From: Rhodocyclaceae bacterium
GTDB lineage: Bacteria; Pseudomonadota; Gammaproteobacteria; Burkholderiales; Rhodocyclaceae
NCBI GenBank assembly: GCA_027325905.1
Contig: DAIEEM010000124.1
Span: 1 to 8,822, forward strand
Length of the DNA stretch: 8,822 bases
Direction of reading: 5' to 3'
Shown here piece after piece: positions 6,009 to 8,822 of this stretch. A program made the position numbers and the translations under genes. Below the pieces are notes generated by a model. The model saw only the letters and a list, made by a program, of their open reading frames with translations, had not been told where the DNA came from and did not search any database. Position 1 is the first letter of the stretch; each line of letters opens with the position of its first letter.

Positions 6009-8822
6009 TTAGCCGCAGCTGCCGACCGCGCCGCAGGCGGTGCAGAAGTCGCAGCCGTCCTTGCGGATCACCGTCATGTTGCCGCATTCGGCGCACAGCG
6101 AGCCGCGCTGGACCTTGACCTCGCCCTTGTGGCCGGGGTTCTCGAGGATACCCATTTCGCGCGTGGGGTAACCGTTCTCGTCGAGGATGCCGAGCATGGC
6201 GTAGCGGTGCATGATCAGCCGCGCCAGGTAGGCGACCGTCGACGGCCAATGCTGTTGGCGCCGCGTACCGGGGACGAAGGCCATGAAGCCGCCGAGCGGT
6301 TCGGGATAGTTGGTGAGCTTCCTCAGCTTCATGCCGATCCAGGCCGGGTCCATGACGCGCATGTCGAGCGTCAGCAGCTTGGCCAGGCCGTCGAGCGCGC
6401 GCGGATAGTTGCCCGAAAGCCAGGCCGAGTAGGGGCGCGTGACGCCGTCGGGCAGCGTGATCTCCTTCAAGCCGAGCACGAACTCCTCGCGCGAGGACGG
6501 GTTCACGATGTCGACCGTCCAGGACAGGGTGCCGTCGGTGCCGGTCTTGGGCTCGTCGCGCGAGAACATGGCGTCGAGCACGGGCGTCGGGCCGTCGCCT
6601 TCAAGCGCGCCCATCTGTTCGCAGCGCCAGCGGATGACCTGGGCCATGGCCGAGACGGCGCCCGGCACGATGCGGCGCTCACCGTGGGGCGGCATCGGGA
6701 TTTCGAAGGGTTCCTCGCCGACGGTGGCGGCGAGCGTGTCGAGCTTGAGCTTGAGCCAGGCCTTGTCGTTGGCGCGCATGTCCATCGACAGCGTCTTCGC
6801 CACGGCGCCGAGGCCGCGCGGCTGTTCGACGCCGTTGACCCATATTTCGAAGGGCACGTTGCGGCCCATCTCGTTCTCGATCTGGCCGACGAAGAGCGCG
6901 AACTCGCCGTGCGGGGTTTCGATCATGTAGGTCCACGAAGCGTTGCCTTCGTGCAGCCGCGGGCGGCCCGGCCAGCGCAGGGAGGCCAGCACCGGCGCCG
7001 GCAGCGCGCCGATCGACAGGCGGCGGTTGGCGCCGTCGATGATGACGTCCTGCGGCTGCTTCTGCGTGTTGGCCTGGGCGGACGATTCCACGGACAGCAC
7101 CGAACCCAGCACCTTGTTCGGCCGGTAGGTGGCGAGTCCCTTGAGGCCCGCCTTCCAAGCGTCGAGGTAGAGATTCTCGAACTCGGCGTAGGGATAGTCT
7201 TCCGGGACGTTGACGGTTTTTGAAATGGCCGTGTCGATGCAGGGCGCAACGGCGGCGACCATGTCCTTGTGGGCCTGGGCGCTGATTGCCAGCGCCGTGA
7301 CGAAGTAGTCGGGCAGCTTGGCGGTGTCGCCGCCCAGGTGCTTGTAGAGGCGCCAGGCGTAGTCCTCGACCGCGTATTCCTTGAGCGTGCCGTCGGCCAT
7401 GCGCTTCTTGCGCGTATAGACCCAGGAGAAGGGTGGTTCGATGCCGTTGGAGGCGTTGTCGGCGAAGGCCAGCGAGATGGTGCCGGTCGGCGCGATCGAC
7501 AGCAGGTGCGAGTTGCGCAGGCCGTAGCGGCGGATCTGCTCCTTGACCTCGGTGGGCAGGCGCGAGGCGAAGTTGCCGCCGGAAAGGTAGAGGTCGGCGT
7601 TGAACAGCGGGAAGGAGCCGCGCTCGCGGGCGAGTTCGACGGAGGCGAGATAGGCGCGGTCGCGCATGAATTCGGACAGCTTCGTCGCCATGGCGCGCGC
7701 TTCGGCGGTGTCGTACTTGAGGCGCAGCATGATCAGCGCGTCGCCCAGCCCGGTGAAGCCGAGACCGACGCGGCGCTTGGCGCGCGCCTCGTCCTGTTGC
7801 TGTTCGAGCGGCCAGTGGGTGACGTCGAGCACGTTGTCGAGCATGCGCACCGAGATGTCGATGGTCTTGCCGAAGCCGGCGTAGTCGAACTCGGCCTGCT
7901 CGCTGAAGGCATGCGTGATGTACTTGGTGAGGTTGATAGAGCCCAGGCAGCAGCAGCCGTAAGGCGGCAGCGGCTGCTCGGCGCACGGGTTGGTGGCCTC
8001 GATGGTTTCGCAATAGTTGAGGTTGTTGTCCTTGTTCATGCGATCGAGGAACAGGATGCCCGGTTCGGCGTGGTCGTAGGTCGAGCGCATCACCTGGTCC
8101 CACAGTTCGCGCGCCTTGAGCTTGCGATAGACCCAGAGGCCGTCGTCGCGCTGGTAGGCGCCGGTCGCCTTGATGTCGTTTGACGGCACGGCCTTGTGCG
8201 TGAGCTCGACTTCGCCGTCGGCCTCCACCGCGCGCATGAATCCGTCGGTGACGCCGATGGAGATGTTGAAGTTGGTAAGGTCGCCGCCGTCCTTGGCCTT
8301 GATGAATTCTTCGATGTCCGGATGGTCGCAGCGCAGCACGCCCATCTGCGCGCCGCGGCGCGAGCCGGCCGATTCGACTGTCTCGCACGAGCGGTCGAAC
8401 ACGCGCATATAGGAAACCGGGCCGGAAGCGCGCGACTGCGTGCCCTTGACGTGGGCGCCGACGGGGCGGATGGAAGAGAAGTCGTAACCGACGCCGCCGC
8501 CGCGGCGCATGGTTTCGGCGGCCTGCGACAGTGCGGTGTAGATGCCGGGACGGCCGTCGACCATGTCGGAGATCGAATCGCCGACCGGCTGCACGAAGCA
8601 GTTGATCAGCGTGGCGCACAGATCGGTGCCGGCGGCCGAGTTGATGCGGCCGGCGGGAACGAAGCCGTTCTCCTGGGCTTCGAGGAATTTCGCTTCCCAA
8701 TGGGCGCGTTTTTCTTCGCTCTCGATCGCGGCCAGCGCGCGGGCGACGCGGGCACGGACGTCGCGGACGTCGCGTTCGTTGCCTTTGGCATATTTCTCCA
8801 GCAGCACCTCGCCGGAAATTTC
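6009..8822 (-). CDS. nrdJ: Adenosylcobalamin-dependent (class II) ribonucleoside-diphosphate reductase, N-terminus cut by window edge
   Basis: This enzyme reduces ribonucleotides to deoxyribonucleotides with a cobalamin-generated thiyl radical, without oxygen and without an NrdB subunit. The frame runs in from the edge ([16 protein letters not shown]) and ends at TAA 6009-6011, giving 937 residues; the first few tens of residues lie outside. Counting from the first codon in the window: Cys75 in LINCFVQP and one of the Cys in [11 protein letters not shown] (about 290-292) are the redox pair; Asn278, Cys280 and Glu282 in NPCAEQ form the radical site; SIAPTGTIS (about 442-450) is a conserved phosphate-binding loop. 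The central barrel is complete. Two tandem TSCPD-like domains and a Cys-rich tail follow. Codon use is strongly GC-rich, typical of a native housekeeping gene. Long + strand frames opposite it are shadows. It permits DNA synthesis under varied oxygen, provided B12 is made or imported. Confidence 0.95.
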   Translation of the reverse strand, partial: EISGEVLLEKYAKGNERDVRDVRARVARALAAIESEEKRAHWEAKFLEAQENGFVPAGRINSAAGTDLCATLINCFVQPVGDSISDMVDGRPGIYTALSQAAETMRRGGGVGYDFSSIRPVGAHVKGTQSRASGPVSYMRVFDRSCETVESAGSRRGAQMGVLRCDHPDIEEFIKAKDGGDLTNFNISIGVTDGFMRAVEADGEVELTHKAVPSNDIKATGAYQRDDGLWVYRKLKARELWDQVMRSTYDHAEPGILFLDRMNKDNNLNYCETIEATNPCAEQPLPPYGCCCLGSINLTKYITHAFSEQAEFDYAGFGKTIDISVRMLDNVLDVTHWPLEQQQDEARAKRRVGLGFTGLGDALIMLRLKYDTAEARAMATKLSEFMRDRAYLASVELARERGSFPLFNADLYLSGGNFASRLPTEVKEQIRRYGLRNSHLLSIAPTGTISLAFADNASNGIEPPFSWVYTRKKRMADGTLKEYAVEDYAWRLYKHLGGDTAKLPDYFVTALAISAQAHKDMVAAVAPCIDTAISKTVNVPEDYPYAEFENLYLDAWKAGLKGLATYRPNKVLGSVLSVESSAQANTQKQPQDVIIDGANRRLSIGALPAPVLASLRWPGRPRLHEGNASWTYMIETPHGEFALFVGQIENEMGRNVPFEIWVNGVEQPRGLGAVAKTLSMDMRANDKAWLKLKLDTLAATVGEEPFEIPMPPHGERRIVPGAVSAMAQVIRWRCEQMGALEGDGPTPVLDAMFSRDEPKTGTDGTLSWTVDIVNPSSREEFVLGLKEITLPDGVTRPYSAWLSGNYPRALDGLAKLLTLDMRVMDPAWIGMKLRKLTNYPEPLGGFMAFVPGTRRQQHWPSTVAYLARLIMHRYAMLGILDENGYPTREMGILENPGHKGEVKVQRGSLCAECGNMTVIRKDGCDFCTACGAVGSCG
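6012..6095 (-). other. Cys-rich zinc-ribbon-like C-terminal tail of NrdJ
   Basis: The last 28 residues hold six cysteines in the order C-x2-C-x10-C-x2-C-x2-C-x5-C, ending CG. Two CxxC pairs can form a zinc ribbon, and flexible C-terminal cysteines of class II reductases are used to pass electrons from thioredoxin to the active-site disulfide. Which Cys bind metal and which exchange disulfides is not decided here. Confidence 0.7.
6198..6536 (-). other. NrdJ TSCPD-like domain, copy 2
   Basis: This encodes roughly residues 763-875 of the NrdJ fragment. It contains [21 protein letters not shown], then the core [21 protein letters not shown], then [12 protein letters not shown]. It mirrors copy 1, including SWT near the domain start and a final helix with R at the end, which indicates an ancient internal duplication. 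Confidence 0.7.
6615..6950 (-). other. NrdJ TSCPD-like domain, copy 1
   Basis: This encodes roughly residues 625-736 of the NrdJ fragment. It contains [15 protein letters not shown], then the core [21 protein letters not shown], then [13 protein letters not shown]. It aligns by eye with the second copy: TLxxDMR, one D, AW and KL-xx-L are shared at equal spacing. TSCPD domains are a known C-terminal module of long class II reductases. Confidence 0.7.

Noticed and set aside
6129..7223. 364-codon + strand frame opposite nrdJ
   Set aside because: Its composition is a mirror of nrdJ codons (Arg, Gly, Val, His-rich) with no domain, and the minus strand carries conserved NrdJ sequence throughout.
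7269..8183. 304-codon + strand frame opposite the nrdJ catalytic core
   Set aside because: It overlaps NPCAEQ and other conserved NrdJ motifs on the minus strand and has no independent support such as an RBS or domain.

Overview
The window is high-GC bacterial DNA. The flanks run at roughly 65-75% G+C by hand counts of sample lines, with strong third-position G/C. Gene content points to a betaproteobacterium, perhaps Rhodocyclales- or Burkholderiales-like: a NarX/NarL-type two-component pair, a long adenosylcobalamin-dependent ribonucleotide reductase (NrdJ), and two small conserved-looking hypothetical genes. This assignment is inference from gene style; no rRNA or marker phylogeny is available in the window.

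Layout from left to right. Positions 1-96 are the last 31 codons of a + strand gene, possibly a Nudix hydrolase. Next comes a soluble NarX-like GAF histidine kinase (155-1387), which shares an ATGA overlap with a NarL-like response regulator (1384-2049). After 149 bases holding two small GC hairpins comes an unrecognised 91-aa + strand gene (2199-2474). It converges, across 21 bases, with a 74-aa minus-strand protein carrying a partial zinc-binding motif (2496-2720). The 171-base divergent region 2721-2891 holds a strong inverted repeat, a tandem heptamer and an AT-rich palindrome containing a perfect TATAAT on the minus strand.

The metabolic core is a two-gene + strand operon: a ChoD-like GMC flavoprotein oxidoreductase (2892-4547) overlapping by ATGA with a coniferyl-aldehyde-dehydrogenase-like ALDH (4544-5995). 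Together they look like an alcohol-to-aldehyde-to-acid (or sterol/terpenoid) oxidation module. This block looks lower in GC and less biased in codon use than the genes on both sides, so it may be an acquired cassette. It converges with only 13 bases of separation on the minus-strand nrdJ (6009-8822), which runs off the right edge and lacks its N-terminus. NrdJ ends in two tandem TSCPD-like repeats and a Cys-rich zinc-ribbon-like tail.

I found no RNA gene, insertion sequence, transposase, CRISPR array or phage gene. Most of the window is ordinary. The points worth a second look are the GMC/ALDH cassette and its Cys cluster, the structured divergent region in front of it, the Cys-bearing GAF kinase, and the small protein with a degenerate second zinc knuckle.
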